The position numbers were made by a program, and so were the translations under genes. The notes beneath the pieces were generated by a model. That model worked only from the letters and a program-made list of their open reading frames with translations. It had not been told where the DNA came from and ran no database searches. From a bacterium (lineage in GTDB: Bacteria > Verrucomicrobiota > Kiritimatiellia > CAIKKV01 > CAITUY01), in assembly GCA_037128595.1 (NCBI GenBank), contig JBAXWB010000003.1, positions 1 to 64,000 on the forward strand: DNA of 64,000 nt. Direction: 5' to 3'. How positions within the stretch are numbered: position 1 is the first letter of the stretch; every line of letters starts with the position of its first letter. Positions 8,359 through 16,028 of this stretch are shown piece by piece.

Positions 8359-8440
8359 ATCTTAATCGTAATCTTAATCATAATCACTCGCTCAGAAGTG
8401 GATTAAGATGAGGATTAAGATTACGATTAGGATTTCGATG
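8359..8440 (+). repeat. inverted word repeat (possible terminator)
   Basis: Repeated AATCTTAATC-like words directly follow the argC stop and face their reverse complement (GATTAAGATTACGATT) about 40 bases later. A long A/T-rich stem could end argC transcription. Confidence 0.6.
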
Positions 8441-8444
8441 TAGA

Positions 8445-8951
8445 ATGAAAACACAAATAAAGGACATGATCATGGAAGAAGTCAGGACGATTATTGCGGA
8501 TGATGTGGAAATTAACGGCTCCATCAAGTGCTCGGGCAGCATTAAGATGGCTGGCAAAGTCAATGGGGATGTCACGACAACGGGCGATGTGTCTGTGGAG
8601 AAGGGGGCCGCGATCAAAGGCAATGTGGTCGCTGCGTCGGTGGTGGTGCATGGCATGATCAAGGGCAACATCATCGCGAAGGAACGCATTGAGCTGAAGG
8701 GGACGGCCCGGGTGTCCGGTGATATCAAGGCGCGGCGGTTGGTTGTGGAAGAAGGGGTCAGTCTGGTGGGCAAGTCCGAGATTACGCCGGTCGAGTCGGC
8801 TTCCGGCGATGTGACGCTTGATCTGGATGTGCCCGTTGCCGCCTCAATTGATACGGTGAAGGGTGACGACGAGATGGGTAAGCCCGGTTTGTCGGCGCGC
8901 CCTGCGATGGATCCTCGCGCCCGGCCCGGTCAGCTTTTTGCCCGTAAATAA
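8445..8951 (+). CDS. bactofilin
   Basis: The product is 168 residues with a central right-handed beta-helix of the bactofilin (DUF583) type at about 20-115, seen as short repeated glycine/valine-rich turns (NGSIKCSGSIKMAGKVNGDV). The tails are unstructured, and the C-tail is rich in Pro and Arg. Bactofilins polymerise into membrane-associated cytoskeletal filaments; in several bacteria they organise cell-wall synthesis or bind ParB-type proteins. The neighbouring parB fits that link. The start at 8445 precedes a plausible short N-tail. Confidence 0.9.
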   Translation: MKTQIKDMIMEEVRTIIADDVEINGSIKCSGSIKMAGKVNGDVTTTGDVSVEKGAAIKGNVVAASVVVHGMIKGNIIAKERIELKGTARVSGDIKARRLVVEEGVSLVGKSEITPVESASGDVTLDLDVPVAASIDTVKGDDEMGKPGLSARPAMDPRARPGQLFARK

Positions 8952-8992
8952 ATGTTTTGTTATTGCATGATGGTTGACAGGAGGGATGAGGG

Positions 8993-9898
8993 ATGGCGGT
9001 AAAACACGGTTTGGGTCGGGGGTTGAGTGCGTTGATTAAGGATACTCCCACCGTGGCGGCCCCGACCCCTGCGCCGGTATCTGGCACAGGGGGGCCGTTG
9101 ATGATTGAGGTCGTCAAGATCCGGCCCAATCCCTTTCAGCCGCGTCGGACCTTTGTGCGGGAGGCGCTGGATGAACTGGTCGCCTCGGTGCGCGAGCATG
9201 GCGTGCTGGAACCCCTCCTGGTTCGCCAGGCGGAAGATGGATATGAGCTGATTGCCGGTGAGCGGCGCTGGCGGGCCGCGCAGGAGGTCGGGCTGAAGCA
9301 GGTGCCTGTGGTGGTGCGTGAGGCCACCGACCTGGAGGCTCTGGAAATCGGGCTGATTGAGAATCTGCAGCGGGCGGATTTAAATGTGGTTGAGGAGGCC
9401 GAGGGGTATCAGGTCCTGGCGCAAACCTTCAAGCTGACCCAGGACGAGATTGCGCAAAAAGTGAGTAAGGCCCGGGCGTCGGTGGCCAATGCGCTCCGCC
9501 TGTTGTTGCTTCCAAAAGAAGTAAAAAAGTTTCTCGCTGAGGGACTGATTTCGACCGGGCACGCCAAGGTGTTGCTCTCGCTTGCGACTGAGCCTGAACA
9601 ATGCAAAATGGCGGAACGCATCATCAAGGAGGGCGTCTCGGTCCGGGAACTAGAGCGGATTGTGGAGCATTCCCGAAAAACTCCCAGGAAAAAGGCCGTC
9701 GAGAAAGAGGATATCCCAGCAAGCCATCTCGTGTATCTCACGGATAAGCTCCATCAGCATTTTGGAACCAGTGTTCAGGTTCATCCCTGCCGGACTACGG
9801 CCAACGGCCGGAAAGTCAAGGGGTACATCCAACTCGATATCTACACGAACGACGACTTGGATCGCATTCTTGAGCTTTGCGGGCTTGCGGAACGATGA
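8993..9898 (+). CDS. parB: chromosome-partitioning protein ParB
   Basis: The product is 301 residues with an N-terminal GLGRGLSALI peptide (the ParA-contacting segment in other ParB proteins) and a ParB/Srx domain with the CTP-binding GERRWRAA box at 89-96. The helix-turn-helix region covers about 135-200 (LTQDEIAQKVSKARASVANALRL in part), followed by a C-terminal dimerisation region. It binds parS and drives origin segregation. No parA is in the window. The gene directly follows bactofilin and overlaps the next gene by four bases, so the three may be co-transcribed. Confidence 0.95.
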   Translation: MAVKHGLGRGLSALIKDTPTVAAPTPAPVSGTGGPLMIEVVKIRPNPFQPRRTFVREALDELVASVREHGVLEPLLVRQAEDGYELIAGERRWRAAQEVGLKQVPVVVREATDLEALEIGLIENLQRADLNVVEEAEGYQVLAQTFKLTQDEIAQKVSKARASVANALRLLLLPKEVKKFLAEGLISTGHAKVLLSLATEPEQCKMAERIIKEGVSVRELERIVEHSRKTPRKKAVEKEDIPASHLVYLTDKLHQHFGTSVQVHPCRTTANGRKVKGYIQLDIYTNDDLDRILELCGLAER

Positions 9899-10878
9899 GG
9901 GGGAAGGGGTTAAGCCTTAGACGGTCAGGCGGTTGGGCCTTAATTCCTGTTTTTCTGCTGATGGCCTCGTGTGGGCGACAAGAGGTGATGGCGCCCGCCA
10001 TCAAGGCTGATTATCAGGTTTCTGAGTTCAAGGGGTCGGATGCCTTCACTGAAGTGGATCACTTCTTGAAGTCAGGGTCCGGGGTAGCCGGGTCTCCTGC
10101 GGCCGGGAAAGCGGCCGATTATCTGGTCAGGCGTTTACAGGAAATGGACGTTTCGGCCTCGATGGACACCTTTGAAGAGGCGACCCCCGACGGGGTCAAG
10201 ACGTTCAGGAATGTCATCGGCGTTATCCCTGGTTTCCAAAAACGCATCATCATTCTGGGCGCTCATTACGATCTGAAGTCCGGAATCGACTCCTTTGTTG
10301 GTGCAAATGACTCCGGATCCGGGGTGGGATTACTGTTGGCGATGGCGCCGGTGCTGAAAGCCGCTTCTGCCGCAGGGAATGAAGTCTGGCTCGTTTTCCT
10401 GGATGGTGAGGAATGCCGGGTGAACTATGGGCCAAATGATGGGTTACACGGGAGTCGGCATCTGGCGGGTAAGCTGGTCGCTGAGGGCCGGGTTCCCAAG
10501 GTGCAGGCCTTTATCCTTGTTGATATGATCGGCGATCGAGACCTGAACGTCACCCTCCCACGCAATAGTGATCCCGCATTAATGGCGGCGGTGTTCAAGG
10601 CGGCCGCTGCGGCCGGAACACGGGCGGTCTTCGCGTTAAGTGATTATACCATTCTGGATGACCATCAGCCGTTTCTGGACAAAGGGATTCCGGCGGTTGA
10701 TCTCATTGATTTTCAATACGGCTCGGCCCCCCATCTCAATGACTATTGGCATACCGCCAACGATACGCTGGACAAGCTCAGTGCCAATAGTCTTGAAATA
10801 GTGGGGCAGGTGGTGCTGCGTGTGATGAATGACCTCTCGGCTCAGTCGAGATCAGTCCCTTTCAAGGCGGACAACTGA
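9895..10878 (+). CDS. M28-family zinc aminopeptidase / glutaminyl cyclase-like lipoprotein
   Basis: The product is about 327 residues from the ATG at 9895, overlapping the parB stop (ATGA). The N-terminus is a lipoprotein signal with lipobox LMASC. The M28 metal site is recognisable: GAHYD, GANDSGSG, DGEE, a further Asp, and the C-terminal WHTANDT histidine. The pattern is closest to secreted glutaminyl-peptide cyclotransferases and M28 aminopeptidases, which cannot be told apart here. It probably acts at the envelope. Its 3' end overlaps the convergent exonuclease gene by 37 bases. Confidence 0.85.
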   Translation: MRGKGLSLRRSGGWALIPVFLLMASCGRQEVMAPAIKADYQVSEFKGSDAFTEVDHFLKSGSGVAGSPAAGKAADYLVRRLQEMDVSASMDTFEEATPDGVKTFRNVIGVIPGFQKRIIILGAHYDLKSGIDSFVGANDSGSGVGLLLAMAPVLKAASAAGNEVWLVFLDGEECRVNYGPNDGLHGSRHLAGKLVAEGRVPKVQAFILVDMIGDRDLNVTLPRNSDPALMAAVFKAAAAAGTRAVFALSDYTILDDHQPFLDKGIPAVDLIDFQYGSAPHLNDYWHTANDTLDKLSANSLEIVGQVVLRVMNDLSAQSRSVPFKADN

Positions 10879-11675
10879 TCGGTCAAGGCGGAGCCGACGG
10901 GACTGACTTTCTCGCCGTTCAAGATTTTCTCGACGATGGCCTTGGTGTCGCTTGCGAAATCGCTTTTGAGAATCCAGCGGAGGAAGTTAGGGTCACGCTT
11001 GGAGAGGTCGCTGAGTTTTTCGCCCTTTTTCTTGCCGAAATTAATGGCGATCTCACCGTTGACCCAGCGGAGTTTACCGTCACGATCCACCCAGGACGGG
11101 TCGCGGAGATCGCAATACTTGTCGAGTTCATTCATGGTTCTGGGAAGATCCGGGTACCGGTTGAACTGCCCTTCAAGCACTCTCACGGTGGCCAGGGCGT
11201 CGGCTTCTGCGCGGTGTCCTTCCAGAAACAGTTCCCCGCAGTAATGCTGCAGGGCGGCTTTGAGGTCGCGGGGCTCCCGCTTGTGGTAGATGCGCTGGGC
11301 ATCCACCATGCGGCGGCCTTCCATGCTGAAGTTAATGCTGGCTCGCAGAAATTCTTCGATCAGCATGGGGATGTCGAACCGGATGATATTGTAGCCGGCC
11401 AGGTCACATCCTTCCAGAAACCGGTAGATTTCAGGCGCCAGGTCCCTGAACAGGGGCTTACCGGCTACGTCCGCCTCGGTGATGCCATGGATCGCCGAGG
11501 ATTCAGGAGGGATGGGGATGCCCGGGTTGACGATAAACGTTCGTAGCTCCTGCAACCCCTTGGGAGGGAGTAGTTTCACGATTGATAACTCAATAATGCG
11601 GTCAGACCTCGGGTTGATTCCCGTCGACTCAATATCAAAAACGGCCAGTGGCCGATCCAATTGCCAATTAAACAT
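10842..11675 (-). CDS. DEDDh 3'-5' exonuclease (DnaQ/ExoX-like)
   Basis: The product is 277 residues. Exo I motif FDIESTG gives the first two acidic ligands, Exo II lies near NIIRFDIPML, and Exo III is HRAEADALATV with the catalytic His and Asp, so this is the DEDDh type. A C-terminal extension (WVNGEIAINFGKKKGE onward) matches the small ExoX-like C-terminal domain. It is probably a repair or nucleic-acid-turnover exonuclease rather than the replicative proofreading subunit. The ATG at 11675 has GGAGG five bases upstream, which beats the ATG at 11699. Confidence 0.88.
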   Translation of the reverse strand: MFNWQLDRPLAVFDIESTGINPRSDRIIELSIVKLLPPKGLQELRTFIVNPGIPIPPESSAIHGITEADVAGKPLFRDLAPEIYRFLEGCDLAGYNIIRFDIPMLIEEFLRASINFSMEGRRMVDAQRIYHKREPRDLKAALQHYCGELFLEGHRAEADALATVRVLEGQFNRYPDLPRTMNELDKYCDLRDPSWVDRDGKLRWVNGEIAINFGKKKGEKLSDLSKRDPNFLRWILKSDFASDTKAIVEKILNGEKVSPVGSALTDQLSALKGTDLD

Positions 11676-11732
11676 GTATCCTCCGATTTCAAGCACCATA
11701 ACCCAGTGTCTTTAAAAAAGCAACGCAAGCTA

Positions 11733-11761
11733 TTGACAGCGGGGCTTCTTTTCGCCATTAT
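11733..11761 (+). promoter_or_regulatory. sigma70-type promoter for the small basic protein gene
   Basis: TTGACA at 11733-11738 and CATTAT at 11756-11761 are spaced by 17 bases, about 45 bases upstream of the ATG at 11807. The -35 box is a consensus match. Confidence 0.6.
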
Positions 11762-11806
11762 CTGCGGCCCTGTAATGAAAGCAGGTTAAAGAGTTGGAGT
11801 ACGATC

Positions 11807-11959
11807 ATGTCGATGCATTCAAGTTTAAAGTCGGCGGATAAAATCGCCACCAAGCGTAATGTCCTTAAGCGTTTCGAAAGAGTTGACCTCCTGCGCAAGC
11901 GCGGGAAGTGGAAAGAGGGCAACCGCGGACAAGGGCTTCCCAAAACGAAGCCTGAGTAA
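11807..11959 (+). CDS. PVC small basic protein (Chlamydiae/Verrucomicrobia family)
   Basis: The product is 50 residues and strongly basic, with the family pattern SLKSADK, RNVLKRFERV, RGKWKEG and GLPKTKP. This family is, to my knowledge, confined to the PVC superphylum, and it is the best taxonomic marker in the window. Its role is not established; size and charge suggest RNA or ribosome binding. A consensus-like promoter lies upstream. The downstream pseudouridine synthase domain starts in another frame just past its stop, so the two are probably one transcript. Confidence 0.88.
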   Translation: MSMHSSLKSADKIATKRNVLKRFERVDLLRKRGKWKEGNRGQGLPKTKPE

Positions 11960-12680
11960 GCTGGTTCGTCTTCAGAAATATCTCGCCTCCTGTGGCGTAG
12001 GATCCCGGCGTGCCTGCGAGCAATTCATCGCAGACAGCCGGGTTTCTGTCAATGGAGCGGTCGTGTCCCAGCAGGGCGTTTCTGTCACGCCGGGCGTCGA
12101 TGTGGTCGCCATGGATGGGCAGCAGGTGTTTCCCCAGCAGAAGCTCTACTTCATGCTCAATAAGCCTGGCGAGGTGCTATGCACCTGTCAGGATACGCAT
12201 GGGCGGCGCACCTTCCTTGATTTTTTTCCAGGAATTACCGAGCGCCTTTATCCTGTCGGACGACTGGATCAGGATAGCGAGGGGCTGTTGATTGTCACCA
12301 ACGATGGCGAGTTGGCGCTGCGCTTGACTCATCCCCGCCATGAAGTGGCGAAGATCTACCATGTCCGCCTGAATTATCCGTTGCCCGAGCAGGCCAGACG
12401 CCGCATGCTTTCGGGGATTGAATCAGAGGGCGAGATGCTTCACGCGGAGGCGGTCAGTCCTGTGCTGGCGCGGCCCTCCGAATATCTCATTACTCTCCGG
12501 GAAGGCCGCAAACGACAGGTGCGGCGCATGGTGCGGGAGTTGAAGCTCCGCGTATTGACCTTGCAGCGTATTTCCGTGGGCTCCCTGACGTTGGGGACCT
12601 TGCCCTTGGGGAAAGTGCGGGCATTGTCCCGGGCTGAAATCGAGACCTTGTTCCGTGAGGCTGGCGAAGCGCATGCCTGA
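11859..12680 (+). CDS. RsuA/RluB-type pseudouridine synthase
   Basis: It isomerises uridine to pseudouridine in ribosomal RNA. An S4 RNA-binding domain (KLVRLQKYLASCGVGSRRAC onward) is followed by the catalytic domain with the Asp of VGRLDQDSEGLL, and the family motif EGRKRQVRRM is present. The listed start (ATG 11859) makes the first 30 residues an out-of-frame reading of the small basic protein gene, so true initiation is probably closer to 11952, where only non-ATG codons (CTG) exist; coupling to the preceding stop is likely. The true N-terminus is open. Confidence 0.88.
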   Translation: MSLSVSKELTSCASAGSGKRATADKGFPKRSLSKLVRLQKYLASCGVGSRRACEQFIADSRVSVNGAVVSQQGVSVTPGVDVVAMDGQQVFPQQKLYFMLNKPGEVLCTCQDTHGRRTFLDFFPGITERLYPVGRLDQDSEGLLIVTNDGELALRLTHPRHEVAKIYHVRLNYPLPEQARRRMLSGIESEGEMLHAEAVSPVLARPSEYLITLREGRKRQVRRMVRELKLRVLTLQRISVGSLTLGTLPLGKVRALSRAEIETLFREAGEAHA

Positions 12681-12706
12681 TAGTTCCTTGTTGATCGGGA
12701 GTTAAC

Positions 12707-13531
12707 ATGAAGAAATATTGGATAGCCTTGGTTTTGGGAAGCCTGCTTTCTGCCGGTGCGGCGGAATCGACTAACCTTCAGGTCCGGGTGGTTGCGGATG
12801 ATGTCAATGTTCGTGTCCGGCCGGATGCAGGAACTGAAGTGGTGTCTCAAGTCCAGGCGGGCCAGGTCCTGACGGTTGTCCGGATGGACGGCGATTGGTT
12901 CGGGGTTCTGGCGCCGACGAATGCGGGGCTTTGGATAAAGAAGCAATTTGTGAAGGCAGGCGTGGTGACGGGCGATAAAATCCGGCTCCGCTCCGGACCC
13001 GGCATCAGTTATCGTGATGTGGGGACGGTCAGTCAGGGCGCGGCATTAACTGAAATGGAAAGTCACGGGGATTGGCTGAAAGTGGCCGCCCCGGCCGAGC
13101 TTGTGTTATGGATCAGTCGCACGGTGGTTCAGGCGATTGAGGAGACGGTGCCGGCTGCGCCTGTCAAGGTTGAGGGAACGCCGGGGCCGGCTGGGGAGAA
13201 GGGGGCTGTAGTGGCCAATCCGCCGTTGTCTCGGGAACTGCCTGCGGGGCTGAGCCGGGATGACCTTGCGCCGGTGTTGGGGCAGGGGGCGTTGGTGGAG
13301 CGGTCGGGGCTGGTTGAGCGGGTCCCCCTGGCGTTTTTCCGTGGCATGGATTACCGGTTGGTGACCCTGCGCAATCAACAAAAAGTAACCTTGTGTTATC
13401 TCCGGGGCAATGAATCGCAGCTACCCGCCCTGGTTGATCGACGCTTGACGGTAAAAGGGCGGGAATACTGGTTGAACAATCAACGGTATGCCGTCATTTA
13501 TCCCGAGTTGATTACGCCTCTGGCGGAGTAA
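12707..13531 (+). CDS. secreted protein with two bacterial SH3 domains
   Basis: The product is 274 residues with a signal peptide (cleavage near SAGAAES). Two SH3_3-like domains cover about 25-85 (VNVRVRPDAGTEVVSQVQAG) and 88-140 (IRLRSGPGISYRDVGTVSQG), each with the WFGV/WLKV tryptophan. A proline/glycine linker and a C-terminal beta domain follow. Such domains often bind peptidoglycan, so an envelope role is likely. It is the last chromosomal gene before the prophage. Confidence 0.85.
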   Translation: MKKYWIALVLGSLLSAGAAESTNLQVRVVADDVNVRVRPDAGTEVVSQVQAGQVLTVVRMDGDWFGVLAPTNAGLWIKKQFVKAGVVTGDKIRLRSGPGISYRDVGTVSQGAALTEMESHGDWLKVAAPAELVLWISRTVVQAIEETVPAAPVKVEGTPGPAGEKGAVVANPPLSRELPAGLSRDDLAPVLGQGALVERSGLVERVPLAFFRGMDYRLVTLRNQQKVTLCYLRGNESQLPALVDRRLTVKGREYWLNNQRYAVIYPELITPLAE

Positions 13532-13852
13532 ATTTAGTCAGGCCGAAGTGTGCATGCACAGGTGGCAGCCGACGTCCCGGCGGCTGATGGGCGGCAGGGG
13601 GGCAAGTAATCGTTCGCCGGGACGTCGAACGCCACCTTAAGACGCAGCCGGCAATTCTCCTGGTCGGAGACCATCCGTAACTCAAGCCGTCAGGCGCTTT
13701 AATATCCTTTTCAATCTCGCCGCCCTACTACGCCCTGCGGCGGGTACGCCTGGTGCTTCGAAGGGCGCCATCCTTCGCTCGGCAATTCTCTTGGTCGGAG
13801 ACCATCCGTAGCTCAAGCATTAGCGCTGTATTGAACAACGCCATTTGAGAAT
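13532..13852. repeat. gene-free region with a 38-bp direct repeat
   Basis: No ORF is supported. A 38-base unit (GGCAATTCTCCTGGTCGGAG and onward) occurs at 13650-13687 and again at 13781-13818 with two mismatches. An 18-base stretch at 13766-13783 reappears inverted at 48978-48995 on the far side of the prophage, overlapping the tRNA-Ser 3' end. Confidence 0.7.
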
Positions 13853-13932
13853 TTTTATCAACGATCTGAGATATTATGTCTCATTTGCCTGTTACTGAGA
13901 CACCTTATGCGAGAAATAAGTCTCACTTGCAA
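13853..13932 (+). repeat. left prophage end: terminal inverted repeat and transposase-site candidates
   Basis: Bases 13853-13877 form the 25-bp terminal repeat. It is followed by three copies of a TGTCTCA-type motif: TGTCTCATTTGCC at 13877, inverted TGAGACA at 13896, and AGTCTCACTTGCA near 13919. The same motif recurs at the right end, as expected for transposase binding sites. The element does not start with the TG dinucleotide of Mu at the repeat boundary. Confidence 0.8.
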
Positions 13933-14003
13933 TATAAATGCAGGGAAGTTTTAAGGGTGATGCAGAGGTGAAAAACTGGCGTTGCAAAGCAGAAAAACTG
14001 CTC

Positions 14004-14828
14004 TTAAAACGGCACTTCAGAAGGGGGTTCTGATGAGCCGCCTTTCATATACTTAGCGGGAACGCCTTCAGGGCATCGGCAGTCGCCTTTGCAAGTGTCA
14101 GGATTGCACCTTGTTGGAAGGCATTTTGGACGGATTTCTAAGCGCTTGCAGAGGCGGCGAATATGGGTGTCCAGCATCTGTAAAACTTTGATGAGAATGG
14201 CGGATGGGGCTTCAGCTAGATCAGGTAGAAGGCTTGATTGCGTCCAGATCGCCCGGACATACTCCCATGTAACAGGAGTCTTCTCCAGCCAGGAGAGATC
14301 TGACATGTACTGAGTTATCCCCCACCTCACCCGGATCTCCGTTGCCTGTGAAAAGTGGTCAATGAGATGGTCATCTCCTGAGATGGTGGCGAGCTCGGCC
14401 ATTACCTTATCAAATGACTCACGGCGATCGGTAGCGTGATGCCCCATGATGCCATGGGAAAGAAGCAGATCAGAAACCCAGTCATTGAAATCAAGGTCAT
14501 CAGGAAATAGGCCCGTTGTGCGGCCGATGTCGAATGATTTTCGGGCTTCCTTTGAGAACCACGATGTTTGCGACTGGGTCCAACCTTTGATGATGATGGG
14601 CTGTGGATCCCCGGCAAGAAGCATGAATCGGTCAAGGAGGGTTTGATAGTCACGGGTGGGATCAGCGTCACGGGTGGACCACAAGCCGGTGGCACTGTGC
14701 ACCTGGTCACGGTACCAGGTTTCTTTTGCGGGTTTATTGTTCGGGGAAAGCCCCTCCAATCTGCAATGCTCTAGCCACGCCTTTTCGACGAGGGGCCGGT
14801 ATACAGATTGTTGGGGTTTTGTAAGCAT
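14004..14828 (-). CDS. phage early protein with Cys-rich tail, unknown function
   Basis: The product is 274 residues, the last gene of the leftward early operon and the closest to the left end. The N-terminal 225 residues are helical without a recognised domain; it begins MLTKPQQSVYRPLVEKAWLE, which resembles an arrangement for binding DNA or replication proteins. The C-terminus has six cysteines in about 25 residues (CLPTRCNPDTCKGDCRC), a likely metal site. A ribosome site (GGAGGG) precedes the ATG. Confidence 0.7.
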   Translation of the reverse strand: MLTKPQQSVYRPLVEKAWLEHCRLEGLSPNNKPAKETWYRDQVHSATGLWSTRDADPTRDYQTLLDRFMLLAGDPQPIIIKGWTQSQTSWFSKEARKSFDIGRTTGLFPDDLDFNDWVSDLLLSHGIMGHHATDRRESFDKVMAELATISGDDHLIDHFSQATEIRVRWGITQYMSDLSWLEKTPVTWEYVRAIWTQSSLLPDLAEAPSAILIKVLQMLDTHIRRLCKRLEIRPKCLPTRCNPDTCKGDCRCPEGVPAKYMKGGSSEPPSEVPF

Positions 14829-14833
14829 AAATA

Positions 14834-15124
14834 TTATCCCTCCAGCAGCGCCACAGCTCCCGATGCCTTCATTTCCAATATCTCCCCAAGAGCGATCCCC
14901 GATATCGCCGCCATGCTCTTTGGATCGGTCAACTCCGATAACACCTTGCGCTCATAATCAAGAGCGGTCCGGATATGGCCCATGGCGGCCACATGATGTG
15001 GGCGGCCATCCTTCTCCCGGATCTCCTTCATCTTGCGCATGGTCAGATCCAGGATCACAGTCAAGGCCCCGATCGTGCGGACGTAGTCGCAGTCGGAAAC
15101 TGATTTGATCATTGCCTCAGTCAT
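14834..15124 (-). CDS. small phage early protein, unknown
   Basis: The product is 96 residues, helical and acidic/basic mixed, with no signal or membrane segment. The start overlaps the stop of the gene upstream (15121), so it is translationally coupled within the early operon. No domain is recognised. Confidence 0.65.
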   Translation of the reverse strand: MTEAMIKSVSDCDYVRTIGALTVILDLTMRKMKEIREKDGRPHHVAAMGHIRTALDYERKVLSELTDPKSMAAISGIALGEILEMKASGAVALLEG

Positions 15125-15288
15125 TGCTGATCCTTTTCACGGTTTTCTTTATTCCGGTGAAGAATAACGAGAATAAATTGTCCAAAGCATAGCCCACAAA
15201 GAAAAATCCTCACCCATTCCTCATGAGCCACACACGCACCTACAAGAATAATGTTTCCAATGATGTCTTCCACCTGACTTTGCTTCAT
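15121..15288 (-). CDS. small membrane protein of the early operon
   Basis: The product is 55 residues with a hydrophobic segment at about 30-48 (IFLCGLCFGQFILVIL) and a charged C-terminus. The ATG at 15288 overlaps the preceding stop in an ATGA arrangement, which supports this start over the longer frame from 15366. Confidence 0.55.
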   Translation of the reverse strand: MKQSQVEDIIGNIILVGACVAHEEWVRIFLCGLCFGQFILVILHRNKENREKDQQ

Positions 15289-15413
15289 GTCGTAATCTCC
15301 AATCCCGCTAGATTCTCCCGATAGAACCGGCATTTCTTCCAGTAACAGATGCCTTTTTTCTGGCATCGGGCGGTGAAGACACAGCCGCCTTTTTTACGTT
15401 TCCCAATCTTCAT
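15285..15413 (-). CDS. tiny Cys-rich basic protein (42 residues)
   Basis: The ORF encodes a basic peptide with four cysteines (GGCVFTARCQKKGICYWKKC region), spaced as in a small zinc-binding knuckle. AAGGGG lies just upstream of the ATG, and the stop overlaps the next start (ATGA). The overlap chain and composition make it credible despite its length. Similar mini zinc proteins occur in phage early regions; the function is unknown. Confidence 0.55.
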   Translation of the reverse strand: MKIGKRKKGGCVFTARCQKKGICYWKKCRFYRENLAGLEITT

Positions 15414-15422
15414 ATTCACCCC

Positions 15423-15602
15423 TTAAATATTCAGCGCATTCACAAGGTTATCGATAGCCTCATTAATCCATTTTTTAATTAAAATATCTCTTTTGGAGGG
15501 AGAACGTCGTTTAATGGGAGTTTTTTCGATATCCATTAATGCCCAATTTGCATTATTGAGCGCATTAATAAGCAGCCCACGACTATCTTTTGACAGGCTC
15601 AT
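15423..15602 (-). CDS. small phage early protein (59 residues), unknown
   Basis: A helical, basic 59-residue product starts at ATG 15602, inside a longer open frame. The shorter start is chosen because the region upstream is used by the overlapping gene 15629-15802 in another frame. No domain is recognised. Confidence 0.5.
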   Translation of the reverse strand: MSLSKDSRGLLINALNNANWALMDIEKTPIKRRSPSKRDILIKKWINEAIDNLVNALNI

Positions 15603-15628
15603 TATTTTGCATTCCCTTTCTGTAATTT

Positions 15629-15802
15629 TCAGAGATGTCGGTCTATTGCCAAACGAACGGTTTTCTGAGTGTCCGGCCAAGCGAGTGCAGCCCTAAGAAT
15701 AGTAGGAGGCATATTTTTAATGATTCTAAGCCTGTCTTCAACCCCACAATACTGAGATTTTACACCACAAAAAACGCGGCCATCTTCCCACGGGTTTTTC
15801 AT
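15629..15802 (-). CDS. small phage early protein (57 residues), unknown
   Basis: The ORF starts at the ATG overlapping the upstream stop (ATGA at 15802-15799) and encodes a soluble peptide beginning MKNPWEDGRVFCGVKSQYCG. Position in the overlap chain between two early genes supports it. It covers sequence that would otherwise be a gap. The function is unknown. Confidence 0.55.
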   Translation of the reverse strand: MKNPWEDGRVFCGVKSQYCGVEDRLRIIKNMPPTILRAALAWPDTQKTVRLAIDRHL

Positions 15803-16026
15803 GATTGAGCCTTTTTAATTGATTTCTGCACCTTTTTAACCAGTCTCCGTCGCGCAGACTCAGTTTGAGAATCTGTTAAAAGTCCGAATATGCAGAGGCG
15901 TGAAATTGCCTGAGAATATTCATCGAAACTCATAAGATCGGTTGCCGGGGCCAATCCTGCAAGTTGTTTGACAAGCGGTTCACACATTAATCCGATATCA
16001 AATGTCCTGGTGGTTTTAGTTGTCAT
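15799..16026 (-). CDS. small phage early protein (75 residues), unknown
   Basis: It starts at the ATG overlapping the MuB stop (TAATG at 16031-16026) with GGAGGGGAAATA upstream. The product is helical with a basic C-terminus (RRRLVKKVQKSIKKAQ), possibly nucleic-acid binding. It is coupled to the ATPase gene. Confidence 0.6.
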   Translation of the reverse strand: MTTKTTRTFDIGLMCEPLVKQLAGLAPATDLMSFDEYSQAISRLCIFGLLTDSQTESARRRLVKKVQKSIKKAQS

Positions 16027-16028
16027 TA

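Noticed and set aside
13846-13852. Left prophage end beginning at TG (13846)
   Set aside because: The right end has TG directly before the repeat but the left TG is five bases further out; the identical 25-bp repeat is a safer boundary.
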